In this document: positions 1 through 11,399 of the stretch, piece by piece | How positions within the stretch are numbered: the first letter of the stretch is position 1 | Layout: each line of letters opens with the position of its first letter | Notes under the pieces: generated by a model | Told to the model about the DNA's origin: nothing | Database searches by the model: none | Seen by the model: only the letters and a program-made list of their open reading frames with translations | Program-made: the position numbers and the translations under genes | Origin: Symsagittifera roscoffensis | Lineage: Eukaryota > Xenacoelomorpha > Acoela > Convolutidae | Direction of reading: 5' to 3' | Assembly (NCBI RefSeq): GCF_963678635.1 | Contig: NC_087069.1 | Span: 34,741,090-34,805,089, forward strand | Length of the DNA: 64,000 nt

Positions 1-3000
1 CCTTGTGCTGTTGCTAACTTACTGGAGGTTTCAAGAGGTGTTAGCTTTGGGTGTAAAGTTTTTATTTCATTCCATGTGGGGATGTTTATTATGTTTGATT
101 CTGCTCCTGAATCAATTAAAAAATCTATTTCAAGGTCTGGTGGTTGAAATTCTTTATTTCTTGGGCTTTCTAAGAGAAATGGTATTGTCCAAATTTTTTC
201 TTTGGGTTGTTCTTTTTGTATATTTTGATAAATGTGGTTTGTATTCAAGCATTTTGTTTTGGTATTTTTATTGGTTTGATTTGTAGTGTTAATCTCATTT
301 GTTTCTTGCTTCGTTGGTGTGGAATTTATGGGTGTAGTGTAATAATTTTGAAGAAATTCTGATTGATTTTCATATATGTGTGATGAAAAAGGTTGTTCAT
401 ATATGACAGATTCATAGTCATTTTCGACTTTTATCATATTGATAGAAAGAGTGTTTTCAGTATCACTTTCTGAATCTGATGATGTACAGTTTATTTGATT
501 GAGTTGTAACGTATCAGTTACTGTGTCATCAATACCTGGAGGGTCTGATGTTGTTTCTGGGTTAGATTGTACTTGATTGATTTGTCTTTGATGTTTAGGT
601 GTACTACTTCTGTGGCGATTATTAGAATTATTATAGTTATTATTATTCCGGTGTGGTGATTGGGAATAATTTCTATAACGATTATTATAACTTGAGTGTC
701 GATTTTGTGAATTATTTCGCGATCTGTTTTGGTAATTATTGTTTGGTCTGTTATAGTTCGATCTATTATATGAGTTATTTCTTGATTGATTGATCGGGTA
801 ATTCTGGTTTCGGTTGTTTGAATAACTTCTATTTCGATTATAGGAGTAGTTTCTATTCCTATTGTATGATGAATTTCGTGATTGGTTGTTTGGATAGTAG
901 TTATTTCTTGATTGGGAATTAGATCTAGAAACAAATCGTTGTGTATTTGAATTTGATCTGGAGTAGTTATTTCGACTATTTGGTCTATTGTAGTGATTTT
1001 GTGATGAATTATTCGTGTTTCTTCGTTCTGGTGATCTTCCTCTATAACTTGAGTTATATGGTGATTGATTTCTTGTATAATTTGTATTGTTCGGGAGTGG
1101 TTTTCCTGAACTGTTGTTGCTGTAGACTGTTTTTTTCGGTAGATTTTGATCTTTTTTCATGTATTGATAGAATGATTTATTTGGTTCTTTATATTTTTGA
1201 GGTTTATTTTGATTGTCTTGCTGTTTTTGTCTACATTCGGAAATACTATGTCCGTATCGTCGGCAATAATTACACCATTTTTTGAAAGATGGTTTGCCTT
1301 TAAAGTTTGGGTTCTTTTCATAAATATTGAGTATTTCAGTGGTTTTTTCAACGAGGTCTGTCTCTGATTCCTGTATATTATTAATATTAGTAGGAGTCGT
1401 TTCAATTCTGTTAACGTATTGTAATTTCAGATTTTCCGTTTCTTCTAGTTTCATCGTGATTTCTGCTTGTTCTAATTTGTCTACTAGTTTTCGAAAATCT
1501 AAATCGGGTTCTCGAATTGAAGAAGGATGGGATGCTCTCTTTTTTATTGCTATTTTCCTTAGTTGTGGTGTTAAGGTCATCATTAAGATTTCTGTCATCT
1601 TTGTGTTTTTATAGTCATGTGTATTTAATGAATATGCTTTTCGAACTAGTGTTTCGATTCGTACTGCTATTTGCTTGATGGTTTCGTTTGGTAATCTGCG
1701 AATTTCATTACATAAAACTCTTTGTTGTTGTTTGTTTCTTTCGGAGTCAAACATTTTTGAAAATTCCTGTGTAAACCTTTTCCAGTTTGATTTTATTTCT
1801 AGAGGTAGTACTGAAAACCATTTTTGGGCTGCGCCATCTAAGGTTGTTTGTATTAACGCTGTGCGTCGATGTATCCAATTTTGATGTAGTGGCGTATTAA
1901 TTGGTTCAGGTCCAATATTTAAAATCAGGTTTGCTGTTACTGCATTTAAATAATCTTCTACAGAGTATTCAGGGTCTGTTCCTGTGAAAACCATTAAAGG
2001 TTTGTTTGATGTTATTGATGATCCACCCATAAGGTATGGATTCATTGTCATTTGTAATGATTCTGCTGCATTTGGCATTTGAGAAAAATTTGAAAGTTGG
2101 TTTCTTGTTATTTCATGTTGTTGGAGATAATATGGGAGTGGTATTTCATTTTGCATTTGTGATGCTTGATACGAGTGTGCAGTCATTGGATTTTGTTGTT
2201 GAATTGGTTGAATGGATTGTGTATTAATTAGATTTTGTTGTTGAATTGGTTGTTGATGTTGTGCATCTATTGGTTGTGGAGAAAAATTTCTATGATTTGT
2301 ACGTGTTTTCTGTATTCCTTGTCTACGATATTCTTGAGTATTTGGTGCAAATATATCTGGTTGTAAGAAATCATCATCTGAGGATAAATAATCCATTTGA
2401 TAAGATGTTTGTTTTTTATTTTTATTTTGTTGAAAAAATGGGTAATTTTCACTGTGATCCTGTGGAGGATTTGTTTGGAAATTTATTGAATTAGGTTGGG
2501 TCATTGGGTTATCCCAATTTCGAGATCTTGTATATTGGTTAAAATTTCTTTGTGGTTGGTTATATGTTTTTGATGGATGTGTATAATTATAATTATGGTC
2601 TGCAAAGTTGTTTCTAGTGAATGTTTTGCGTGTTTTTGATGGTATTGTCATGGGTCTGTATGTTTGGTAATCCATATGTGAATATTTAGGGGCAACCGAA
2701 GGTTTAACGGTTGATTGTAAGGTTACCTGTGTTTGTGAAGGATTTGTATTTCTTGGTGTTGTTAAATTTGGGCGTATTGGTGAAATACTTTGTTGTGTAG
2801 TTGTTGTGTGTACAATTTCTTCATTTATGAAGTGTGATGGTGTCTGGATATCTTGTTGAGTAAGATTCCTAGTTCCATTGAGGTTTTCATTGTGTATAAC
2901 TGTAGAGTTTAAACTATTATTTTGTGTATCGGGTAAAAATGTATTATAGTTTAATGGTGTCGCATCAATGGTTAATGGTATTACTTTTACATAATCTCTT

Positions 3001-3797
3001 ATGTAAGATATTGTACTTATTGCTTGACTTGAGATTGTTTGTGGGAAGCTTATAAATGCGGGATGAGACCATTCGGGGTCCCAAACATAATCTGATTGTT
3101 CTGTGATAGCGGTATCATCGTTCGAGTTTTGGGGTCTAAAATTTTTTCTTGCTTGTGCAATTAAATCAATATTGTGTGTGAAATAATCTATTATGAACCA
3201 TGCCAAAATTTTTTGTAGATCGTGTTTTGTATGTTGTGAAACGTCGTCTTTCGTGAAATTTTCTTTAATGATGTTTAAATAACTAGAGAGTAGTGTGATT
3301 TCATGTCGTACTCTTAAATGTTTAGATGTTTCTGTCGGTGAGACATTTGTTATTGGGATTTCGTTTTCTAATATCGAAATATAACTATATATTATTGCGA
3401 AAACTTCATTGGTGAATATGGAGTTTGCTCTTTGTGAGTTATGATATTGGATGCTTTTTATATATTCTGAAAAAACTTTTGAAAATTCTAAATCAAGATC
3501 GTCTGTTTGAATTGTATATTTTCTATTATTATGGTTTGGTGAGGTGAATTCTATGGAGTAGATTCCATACTGTTGTGTTATGTTGCATATATCTTTTAAG
3601 TAGTGGTCTATGATTTGTCTTTTGATTTTTACATCTGGGAACTCTGTTTTACATGGACTGATTCCGGGTTCAAATAAATTTAATAGTAAATTTTTGCAAA
3701 ATATATGCTGTCCTCTATCAGTGGTTGCATCTACTATAAAAGGAAAGATTTCATCATCATCTGGACTTTCTTCACCTGGAGTGTGCGTTGAGCTCAT
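1..3797 (-). CDS. Ty3/gypsy-type gag-protease polyprotein, 5' part (runs off window)
   Basis: From an ATG at 3797 one frame appears open to the first base of the window (about 1265 codons). I spot-checked it at both ends and at the zinc knuckle, all in the same frame. The N-terminal half is polar and Asn/Gln-rich. A gag-like helical region lies around 1450-2000. A single CX2CX4HX4C zinc knuckle (CNYC..GH..SEC) is at 1233-1274. It is followed by an Asn/Arg/Ser/Tyr-rich low-complexity tract at about 600-1080. Close to the edge is a retropepsin motif, DSGAES, at about 85-115. Gag and protease therefore share one frame here, unlike the plus-strand giant element. Known family role: gag forms the particle and binds RNA, and protease matures it. 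RT and integrase would lie beyond position 1. The frame seems intact, so this copy may be young. Confidence 0.8.
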   Translation of the reverse strand, partial: MSSTHTPGEESPDDDEIFPFIVDATTDRGQHIFCKNLLLNLFEPGISPCKTEFPDVKIKRQIIDHYLKDICNITQQYGIYSIEFTSPNHNNRKYTIQTDDLDLEFSKVFSEYIKSIQYHNSQRANSIFTNEVFAIIYSYISILENEIPITNVSPTETSKHLRVRHEITLLSSYLNIIKENFTKDDVSQHTKHDLQKILAWFIIDYFTHNIDLIAQARKNFRPQNSNDDTAITEQSDYVWDPEWSHPAFISFPQTISSQAISTISYIRDYVKVIPLTIDATPLNYNTFLPDTQNNSLNSTVIHNENLNGTRNLTQQDIQTPSHFINEEIVHTTTTQQSISPIRPNLTTPRNTNPSQTQVTLQSTVKPSVAPKYSHMDYQTYRPMTIPSKTRKTFTRNNFADHNYNYTHPSKTYNQPQRNFNQYTRSRNWDNPMTQPNSINFQTNPPQDHSENYPFFQQNKNKKQTSYQMDYLSSDDDFLQPDIFAPNTQEYRRQGIQKTRTNHRNFSPQPIDAQHQQPIQQQNLINTQSIQPIQQQNPMTAHSYQASQMQNEIPLPYYLQQHEITRNQLSNFSQMPNAAESLQMTMNPYLMGGSSITSNKPLMVFTGTDPEYSVEDYLNAVTANLILNIGPEPINTPLHQNWIHRRTALIQTTLDGAAQKWFSVLPLEIKSNWKRFTQEFSKMFDSERNKQQQRVLCNEIRRLPNETIKQIAVRIETLVRKAYSLNTHDYKNTKMTEILMMTLTPQLRKIAIKKRASHPSSIREPDLDFRKLVDKLEQAEITMKLEETENLKLQYVNRIETTPTNINNIQESETDLVEKTTEILNIYEKNPNFKGKPSFKKWCNYCRRYGHSISECRQKQQDNQNKPQKYKEPNKSFYQYMKKDQNLPKKTVYSNNSSGKPLPNNTNYTRNQSPYNSSYRGRSPERRNTNNSSQNHYNRPNSRNNYSRSNSNTQRFVSRSNSQSRNNYYPNNQSRNSSYNRNRNYSYNRNRSYSNNRNQNYPINQSRNNSYNRSNYNRPNNNYQNRSRNNSQNRHSSYNNRYRNYSQSPHRNNNNYNNSNNRHRSSTPKHQRQINQVQSNPETTSDPPGIDDTVTDTLQLNQINCTSSDSESDTENTLSINMIKVENDYESVIYEQPFSSHIYENQSEFLQNYYTTPINSTPTKQETNEINTTNQTNKNTKTKCLNTNHIYQNIQKEQPKEKIWTIPFLLESPRNKEFQPPDLEIDFLIDSGAESNIINIPTWNEIKTLHPKLTPLETSSKLATAQ

Positions 3798-4239
3798 TTT
3801 TTCGTTCGATGACTGTTAATATGTAATTATTAATGTGTCGAATTGGTTGATTCCAATTATATAAATGTACTGGTTTGTGTTTATACTGCTTTTTTATTCT
3901 TCTTTTTCCTCTTTTTGATGAATTTGAAGTTGTTTCTGAGTCAGAAAAATATAATTGATCGTGAAGTGGGTAATTTTTATCTATTGATTCTTTTAGTTTG
4001 TAAAGTTCGTCTAAACTGTTGGTTTCTGATTCTGAAAATGCGTTTCGATTTTTTGAAAATCTTTTTCGTGTTATTTGTCTTTGTTTCGTTATTATTTTTC
4101 TTTTTAGTGTTTGTCGTTTTGTTCGAATGTATCCAACTGTTTGTGTATGAGGTGTGATTACAAGGTCGTATTTTTTGTTTTCTATTTCACAATTGTGTAA
4201 AACGATTGTTTGTTTATTTCCTAGGTTTTTAAATGACAT
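3772..4239 (-). CDS. Small basic ORF overlapping the gag start (155 aa)
   Basis: An ATG at 4239 opens a 155-residue frame that ends at 3772, overlapping the first 26 nt of the gag frame (+1 relative frame). The middle is rich in Lys/Arg (KRQTLKRK, KQRQITRKRF). A Ser/Glu-rich stretch and a second basic patch follow near the C-terminus. No signal peptide, membrane segment or recognised domain is visible. Its position just upstream of gag, with a short overlap, suggests an element-encoded protein or a gag leader expressed by reinitiation or frameshifting. I do not recognise it. A chance ORF in AT-rich sequence is less likely given the length and strongly basic composition. Confidence 0.5.
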   Translation of the reverse strand: MSFKNLGNKQTIVLHNCEIENKKYDLVITPHTQTVGYIRTKRQTLKRKIITKQRQITRKRFSKNRNAFSESETNSLDELYKLKESIDKNYPLHDQLYFSDSETTSNSSKRGKRRIKKQYKHKPVHLYNWNQPIRHINNYILTVIERKNELNAHSR

Positions 4240-5900
4240 AAGGTTTAGAATGACGGATGCAAAAGGTTGTTAAATGATTTCTATTTTCTTAAACTGTTAG
4301 TTCTTACGATTTTTTGGTTAGCTTAACCTGGGTCTATTTGTTCAGGGTTGGAGAGAAAAGTATATCGATTCCGAAGAATGATTTTTTACTTTCTCGTGGC
4401 TAGTATAAGTTAAGGTGTTAACTTACTTAATCTTACTTAGGGGTAGTGATTGTGTTCAAGGGTTGGAGAATAGTAAATCGATCCACAAGGTTCAGGTATA
4501 ATTAGAACGCGAGTAGTTCGTTAGATACTATTTTAAACTTACTAAGTCTAAGATTTATCCTGGGTCTGGTAAGAGGGGGGGTCAAGTGAAGGATGAATAA
4601 CCGAAGTTCTTCACTGTTTATCCTAATTTGAATGATTAGTTTTGTTTAAAAATTTCTATTAGTCTTGGGTCTTTAGAAAGGGTTGGGTAGTGAATCGACG
4701 TTTGAGGTCGTTAGACACTAATTAAGTGGGTGGGGGAGAACAAAGTTGTTCTGTTTGATCCAAGGATAAGCCTTGATGATCAAATTTAAAATTTAATTAA
4801 GTAGAAAATGATTTAAGATCCAAGGATAAGCCTTGATGATCTGGTTTTAAAATTAAGTGAATTTAAGTTTTAATAAAATTTTAAATGTGTGTAAAGGAAA
4901 GATTTAGTGTTTTGATGACGTTAGTGGGTTTATGATTGCTGTTATGTTTTAGGTGATGGAGCTGGAACAACAGGATGATTTATGATTACTAACCATTTAT
5001 TGTCATGCTACTAATTTTTATTTTTATTTTTCAATAAATATTTTTCAAACATGTTTTGTATATTACTGCAGAATTTTAGGAAAACGATCTTAGATCTTTT
5101 TATCAATCGTTATTGTATATTAATAATTTTGTTTAGCACCTGAAATGATTTTGAAGATTAACTTCAAGGTTTTATGTTTGCAAATGAAAATCTAAATTCA
5201 TTGCCAGTAGTATTCTAAATATAAAAGTTTGTTCTGGTTTTTGCCTAACTATCATATAGCTATATGGCAAGTTTCTACTTTGTCGTATGTCGTCTCTGGT
5301 TCGAGGTCTTCTTCCAATTCCGGGTAGTTCTGTTATGGTTCGGAATATTGGCTCTGATCTATTGAGTCGTAGAGACATTTCGATTAAATTATTGTCGTAT
5401 AACATTTTGTAAATGTTTTTGTCTAATTTCTAATCTATTTTGGTTAATTCTAAGCTATTAAGGTCTTGTTCGAGACTTATGGTCGCACCAGATGAGTTAG
5501 GACCGAGTTGGTTAACTCATAGAGTAATTTCGGATAGGGTACACCGTCTGCTCGTCACGCTATCTTATTTTCGGCCGGATAGATTCGTGCAACTTCTTAG
5601 TCTAATACCGATCCTAATCTTACTCTTATACTATCTAGTCTCAGGTTGTTTAACTAGTCTCTGCTAGGCTCAATAGATCTAGGGTATACTGGTTTATTGC
5701 GGCTGCTGAAGTGCTCGGGAGAGTCCAACTAATTTCTAAGTTAAATTCAAATCTCTCTGGTGCTGAAATTACAAGTAACTTCAGCACTTACAAATAAGTG
5801 GGTTGTTAGTTAGATGGATCATGATTGGTTAATATTAAATACTTTACATTGGTAAAATATCTAAATTATCCAATCATAAAATGTAGTTTAGATCAGGTTC
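4240..5900 (-). other. Probable leader/LTR region of the minus-strand gypsy element; LTR ends not resolved
   Basis: No convincing gene lies here. The part next to gag carries loosely repeated blocks on the plus strand: GGGTTGGAG-type sequence near 4345, 4459 and 4681, each followed by a TCGAT-like stretch, and TGGGTCT near 4328, 4560 and 4667. This looks like an element leader. I could not find matching TG...CA termini or a convincing primer-binding site, so the LTR boundary is open. A 77-codon minus frame at 5172-5405 has no recognisable features and is not called. Confidence 0.4.
4757..4841. repeat. 25-bp direct repeat, two copies 60 bp apart
   Basis: The 25-bp sequence starting GATCCAAGGATAAG occurs at 4757-4781 and again, identically, at 4817-4841. 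It lies in the presumed leader of the minus-strand gypsy element. Function unknown. Confidence 0.8.
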
Positions 5901-8476
5901 CAGTTTGAAGATTCAGGTCTATATCAAAATCACGACAGAATTCATCTAGAAACGTCGCAAAAGTGTCGCAATTTTCGTTATATCGTAGCTGTGTGTATCC
6001 ATCTTAGGGGCTATTAGTTCAGTGAGTGAATAAAAACGTTGTACGCAAGGTTATGTATAAAGCGATAGAATATGAATTGGTAAAGAATCTATTTGTCCTT
6101 CTTTAGAGGAAGCACATTCAGCTAATTTGAAGCTCCTTTCTGCAATGTAAGTTTTTTTATAAGCTTTACCTATGACATGTTTTCAAGGTGACGCATAAGG
6201 TTGAGAGTTTGATGTTTTTTCTCTGTGTTTCAGTTTTTTTAACTATCTTAGTCTGTCCAATTTTGGCTTCTTCTGGCTTTTTGTTTTCTATTGGGTCACG
6301 CATGGAACGTGACTACTCATTCATTAAGAAAGGAAAAGTCAGTGTTTTTGGGAGATACAGATCAACAATTTTGAAAAGAAAAGCAAAGATTCTTCATAAA
6401 TATGTTCTTTGTCAGTGAAATTGGTATTTAATTGATTTTCTGTTTATTTTTCCATAATCCTCGTTTTTCTGAAACTTGTTGGAAGTAGTTATTTTTAGAT
6501 AGCTCAGTTTAGCTTGTATATTTTTTTGTGAAATTGAGTAGACGTTCTGAGGCGTTGTTCTTGCTATTTGGATAAGTTTAACTGCTTGTCTGTGTGTCTT
6601 CTAAGTTTGTTTTTCCCCTTACTGATCGCTTGCTGTCGATATTTATCTGGCGCTTGCTGGTAAAAACCATTTACTTTTGTTGATTTGTCTTTCAAATGTT
6701 TCATGGGCATCCTGCTGTCTATTTTCGTTCAAGATGAACTGAAACCTTGGAAAATTCACGTGATAGTGAAAAACTCTTCGTGTTGTTCAAGGATGTCGAC
6801 GATTGCTCGCATGCTTTTTAATTCAACTGCAATGCTTCCAGTGTCCGCGTATCCGTTGAAAGTTATTTAGTTTTGTTTTTGCAGTAACTCAATTGCAGGA
6901 AATGATGCCCTTTTGTAGGTGGCCTTTGCAAGATAATCTTCTTGTGTCGTTTCCTCTGACAAAATCAAAATCGTATTGTTAACCTAAAGAGTTGAAGGTT
7001 GTTTATATGAGTTACAAAGCGCATGTTTTAGTTTTCGACTTCAGACTTTAGACTTTGGACTTCAGACTTCAGAATGGTTGCAGGCTTTTCAACTACTTTC
7101 GAAGACGGTGGAACGCATTGATTGCTTTACCCCAATTTTTGCCCTGGACCAAGTCAAAATGTTTGCGCTTTGTTTTCTAGGTTGGATATGATGCATTGGG
7201 CAACGTTTCCGTTAGTTTTCAGTCTCAGATAGAACTTTGCATATAACTATAGGTATAACTATTGACTTTTTAACCAGCGGCTTAAGGCGACCAAAAGTGT
7301 AAGTTGTTAAGTTTCCGCATGGTATAAGTTAGGTTGCTGTTGTGTAGGGCAGCTTGGATAGTCGATAGAAAAGTCGATGAATGTTTTGTTGAATTGAATA
7401 AGTTTTCTTCTTCAATCGAATGCAGCCAGTATTCTAACATTTTGACTTCCCTGCTTTTTCCATGTTTTCAGATTTCCTGAAAATTTACTTGCTCGATTAT
7501 AAAAAGGTGGATGGGCAAAAGGTGTCTTCATACTTTTTGTTAGGCAGTTACTGTTCGTCGCTCTGGCTTTGGGTCATTCTCCTTTCAGAAGTTTAGGTAC
7601 AGTTTTTTCATCAGTGGTTTCCTCAAGGTAAAAACACTTTTATTGTTTTTGTTGCCAAAAGCAGCCCATAGCAGCGGCTGCTGCATTCATTAGTTTACCA
7701 GTTTGATATATTCGTCTTCTCCTTTGCTCATTCCATGTTGTCAAATTTGCAGCGTTTTTGTTTCAATACAGAGTTCGCCAAGTGAGCCTTGCTTCCAGAA
7801 TTGTAGTCGGCGATTCAATTTCAAGATTTGGTTCCATCTGTTTCACGTTTCATTTTTTTTTCGTTAGCAGAAGGCAAAAGGGAATCCTTCATTGAAGTTT
7901 TTTTTGTCATTTTAGAGTTTTGGCTTGTTTGCGTGTTTTGTCGTTCTCGAATAGTTTTCATTCAGGTTGTGGGTTTATCAGTTTCCAAGTATCGTGGGAG
8001 GATGGTTGTGAAGAATGTTCGGGTAGCCGCATCACCTTGCTTATGTTGCTTCTGGGCCTGGTGTTGGGCTGTAGTTGGTTGTTTGTTATTGGAGATGTTG
8101 TCCTCAAGGAAATTATTGGGGGTGTAATTCATGAAAGAGAACCCTGTTTGATAAATTTTGATACTTTTTAGCTCACCTTACAGTAAAAATCGGTAATAGC
8201 CTTGTAAGTGATGCCTCAAAGACCTCATTTTCAGGGGTGGCGTTCGCAAATTTGGCAGTGAGTTCGATCATTTTTAAGGAACGACGAGGGAAAATTATGT
8301 GCAAAAATAAGCAGATTAGTTGGCAAGTATAAGAGTAAATATTTTTATTATAGCCGAGAGAAAATATACACCATATTTATAAAGCTTAAATGCATTTTCT
8401 GTACATTTTCGTTATACGAAATGGTATGTCTGACTTTTGGATGATCAAAAGTGTCAGAAAACAGAACAAAGAATAA
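5901..8476. other. AT-rich stretch with no supported gene
   Basis: I see nothing here that reads as a gene. Short open frames occur, for example a 76-codon plus frame at 6188-6418 with a hydrophobic N-terminus and a basic tail, and two overlapping frames at 7828-8171. They lack splice context, recognisable motifs or repetition elsewhere. The sequence is T-rich on the plus strand. Confidence 0.5.
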
Positions 8477-9112
8477 CCCGGGTTGACCAAAACTTCTAAT
8501 CATACAATTTCCATTTATGAAAAACTTCTTGTCATGCAATTCCATACAATGCCATACGTACAGAACATTGTATGAAATCTCTATGATAAAGATTTTTCCA
8601 TAAATGAATATTGTATGATAGGTGTTTTTCCATAAACCAAAAATTTTTATTTTTTCTTTCAAAATTTAGTTTCTGAAAAGTTTTTGGTTGTGTTTGCAAC
8701 CGAACACAAGTGAAAAAGATCTTGGTTACTCAAAACACCAAAGGTTGGACGGTCTTGCAGTTACAATGCGTAGCAAACGACCTGAGTATGGATGTTTTTC
8801 ACTATTGATATAACAAAAGTAACGAACTTTTATTTTTTGGCAAAATTTTTTAATGATGATTATTTTAAATTTTTGAACTTTCAAGTTATCAGACATTGAT
8901 CAAGGCTTACATTAACACCCCATACAAAAGAAATAGGAATTTTCACCGTTTTCGAAAAAAAAAATTTAAGTGAAAAGAAAATAAAATCCAATTTTATCGT
9001 ATCCAGGACTACGTTATGCACACAAAATATTAAGTTTTGCATACAAAAAAAATTTCGAAAAATGTTTGTTTGCGTACGAAATTCAATTTGCGGTTGAAAA
9101 AAAAACAAAAAA

Positions 9113-9168
9113 TTTTTTGGGCCAAATTTTGGGCCAATTTTTTGGGCCAAATTTTGGGCCAAATTTTC
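9113..9168. repeat. Short tandem repeat of GGGCCAAATTTT type
   Basis: About four imperfect copies of a 12-14 bp unit (GGGCCAAATTTT) stand in tandem inside the TIR element, next to the large palindrome. Confidence 0.7.
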
Positions 9169-9202
9169 AAAATTTTTTGTGTCGCCATCAAAAAAATGCC
9201 AG

Positions 9203-9234
9203 TCATACAATTCCCATATATGGGAATTGTATGA
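9203..9234. repeat. Perfect 32-bp palindrome
   Basis: The 16 bp from 9203 (TCATACAATTCCCATA) are followed immediately by their exact reverse complement up to 9234, with no spacer. The same half-site sequence recurs in degraded form across the surrounding TIR element. Confidence 0.9.
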
Positions 9235-9439
9235 TAAGCATTTTTTCAAAAAAACGAGAACCTCAGTTTTTTTATCACCAGACTGTTTTATAAGAATCAA
9301 ACATCCACAGAAATAAGTTTATACCAGTTTTCAACCATTTTTAGAAATTGTATGAAAATTGTATGACAAGCATTTTTCCATACACTTGATGTATGGAATT
9401 GTATGATAACCATTTTCGGTGTATGGAGGTCAACCCGGG

Positions 9440-10791
9440 AACCTAAAGCAACAAGCTTTTTGTAGGAGTTAAAAAATTAAACTAGGAAAGTTTTCGCAGA
9501 GTTATGCATCATCAGGTTCGAAATTATTTTTTTTTTTTACAAAAGGAATGTCGATCACAAAAATATCATAGGACATTTGAAGAAAAAAAAAACGATAAAT
9601 CAATTTGAAAAAAAAAAGATTAAAATCAATAATTTTTTCTATGATGAGAGGGCATTTAAAAAACGCAGTTAATGCCGAATTCTGAATCTGTTGATGAGTT
9701 CTAGCTTAAGTCTGCTATGATTGTTGCACAGTTCAGTTTCTGTGAGAGATAACGCAGAACAGTAGCAGGAAGATCGGCGGTTTTTGCTCTTCTGAACAGA
9801 AGCACCGTGGTGGTTCGGCCAACAGATATCAACTTGATGAGCCAATAGAGGTTCGGCCGTAGATATCAACTTGATGAGTTTGTCTCTAAAAATTTGCCCT
9901 AGGCCTTCTTCATCAAGCGAAACATGATAACCATTTAACGTTTGAATTTAATCTTTGTTAATCGCAACAATTTAGCTTTTTTTGAAAAAAAGCTTGATAA
10001 AAATTAAACTTAAAACCTTTTCGCACTAACTATGCGCATGCGAACTATGTGCATTGGCAGGATTTTTCACAACAAACTATACTAAATGACGAGAAAACAT
10101 CGAAGTACAAATGTTATTTACAATATTCTGATGTTGTTTACTTTCCATGTTGACGTTGTTTACTTTCGTTCCGGTTGCACGTTCTTTCTTTAACTTCTTA
10201 TACTTCTGCCATCCAATCAACTTCATGTTACCTGAAATACAAAAAAAAACAGTTTCAGTAGGTTCCACTCATGTCTCAGAACTTCAAATAATGAACTTCC
10301 ACAGGTTGCGAGTCCAATATAGGTTGTAATTTCTCTCTGTGTACTCGGCCTAATTAATGATAAAGTAACATTTGAAGAAGTTTTCGATTTGTAGATATCT
10401 TTGTTAGTTGAATTTCTGAAGCACAAATGAAGGCTACTTGAAAATTTTTGTAATTCATGTGCATATTTAATTTTTCTCAGTTTGGTTGACTTGAGTACCA
10501 ACCATATCGAAGTTGTTTACCTTCCTTCACCTTGTAATTTCCCCTTTCTTTGTTTAAGTTTTGAAAAATTAAAGTTATTCTGACTGGGTGAAAAAGTGAA
10601 TACAAAAACAACTCGAAGTTTTTATTTCAAGACAAGTAAAAAAAAAATTGAACGAAAAGCATAATGAAGAAAACGAAAATTTTCGATGACAAATTAAATC
10701 GTGCTGATATGAAATTCGTTTTTTTTATTGTATCTTTTATATATGTATAGTCAGGATGAGTATATATGGTGCAATTTTGGCTGCCAAATTT
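9440..10791. other. AT-rich stretch with no supported gene
   Basis: Poly-A and poly-T runs and short frames only; I see no coding or RNA gene signal. At 9818-9877 a short segment containing TATCAACTTGATGAG is partly repeated (9826 and 9863). Confidence 0.5.
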
Positions 10792-10991
10792 NNNNNNNNN
10801 NNNNNNNNNNNNNNNNNNNNNNNNNNNNNNNNNNNNNNNNNNNNNNNNNNNNNNNNNNNNNNNNNNNNNNNNNNNNNNNNNNNNNNNNNNNNNNNNNNNN
10901 NNNNNNNNNNNNNNNNNNNNNNNNNNNNNNNNNNNNNNNNNNNNNNNNNNNNNNNNNNNNNNNNNNNNNNNNNNNNNNNNNNNNNNNNNNN
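10792..10991. other. Assembly gap, 200 N
   Basis: Exactly 200 undetermined bases stand directly before a long simple repeat. The round number suggests a placeholder gap of unknown true size caused by the repeat. Confidence 0.95.
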
Positions 10992-11029
10992 ATCTATCTA
11001 GTTATCTATCTTTCTATCTCTTTCTCTCC

Positions 11030-11072
<43 letters not shown>

Positions 11073-11077
11073 ACTAG

Positions 11078-11164
<87 letters not shown>

Positions 11165-11303
11165 CCTATCTATTTATCCAGCTATCCCTCTCTTTCTCTT
11201 TCTTCATTCTTTCTCTCTCCGTCTCTCTCTCCCTCTCTTTCTTGATTTCTCTCTCTCTTTTTTTCTCGTTCTCTCTTCTTCCTTTCTCTCTCCGTCTCTC
11301 TTC

Positions 11304-11353
<50 letters not shown>

Positions 11354-11390
11354 ACTCTATCTCTATCCATTATCTAATTCTCTCTCCTTT
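10992..11390. repeat. Microsatellite: ATCT and CT-rich simple repeats
   Basis: Long uninterrupted ATCT tetranucleotide runs (about 11080-11165) are flanked by CT/CTTT-rich tracts ending in a pure CT run (about 11305-11350). Apparent frames across it are repeat artefacts. Confidence 0.95.
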
Positions 11391-11399
11391 TAACATGGG

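Larger units (their letters stand above)
8477..9439. mobile_element. ~0.96 kb terminal-inverted-repeat element (non-autonomous)
   Basis: CCCGGGTTGACC at 8477-8488 and its exact reverse complement GGTCAACCCGGG at 9428-9439 bound a non-coding segment. Inside, variants of TCATACAATTCC and its complement recur many times in both orientations, near both ends and in the middle, so the element is built from internal inverted repeats. No transposase frame is present. The foldback architecture suggests a non-autonomous DNA transposon. No convincing target-site duplication was found, which limits confidence. Confidence 0.6.

Noticed and set aside
5172-5405. 77-codon minus-strand frame
   Set aside because: No motif or neighbouring support; its length is expected by chance.
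6188-6418. 76-codon plus-strand frame with hydrophobic start
   Set aside because: Resembles a small secreted peptide only superficially; no mature domain, and T-rich DNA produces such hydrophobic runs by chance.
10728-11393. Long open frames across the gap and CT/ATCT repeat
   Set aside because: They consist of N and simple repeat; periodic Ser-Leu or Ile-Tyr-Leu-Ser strings are repeat artefacts.
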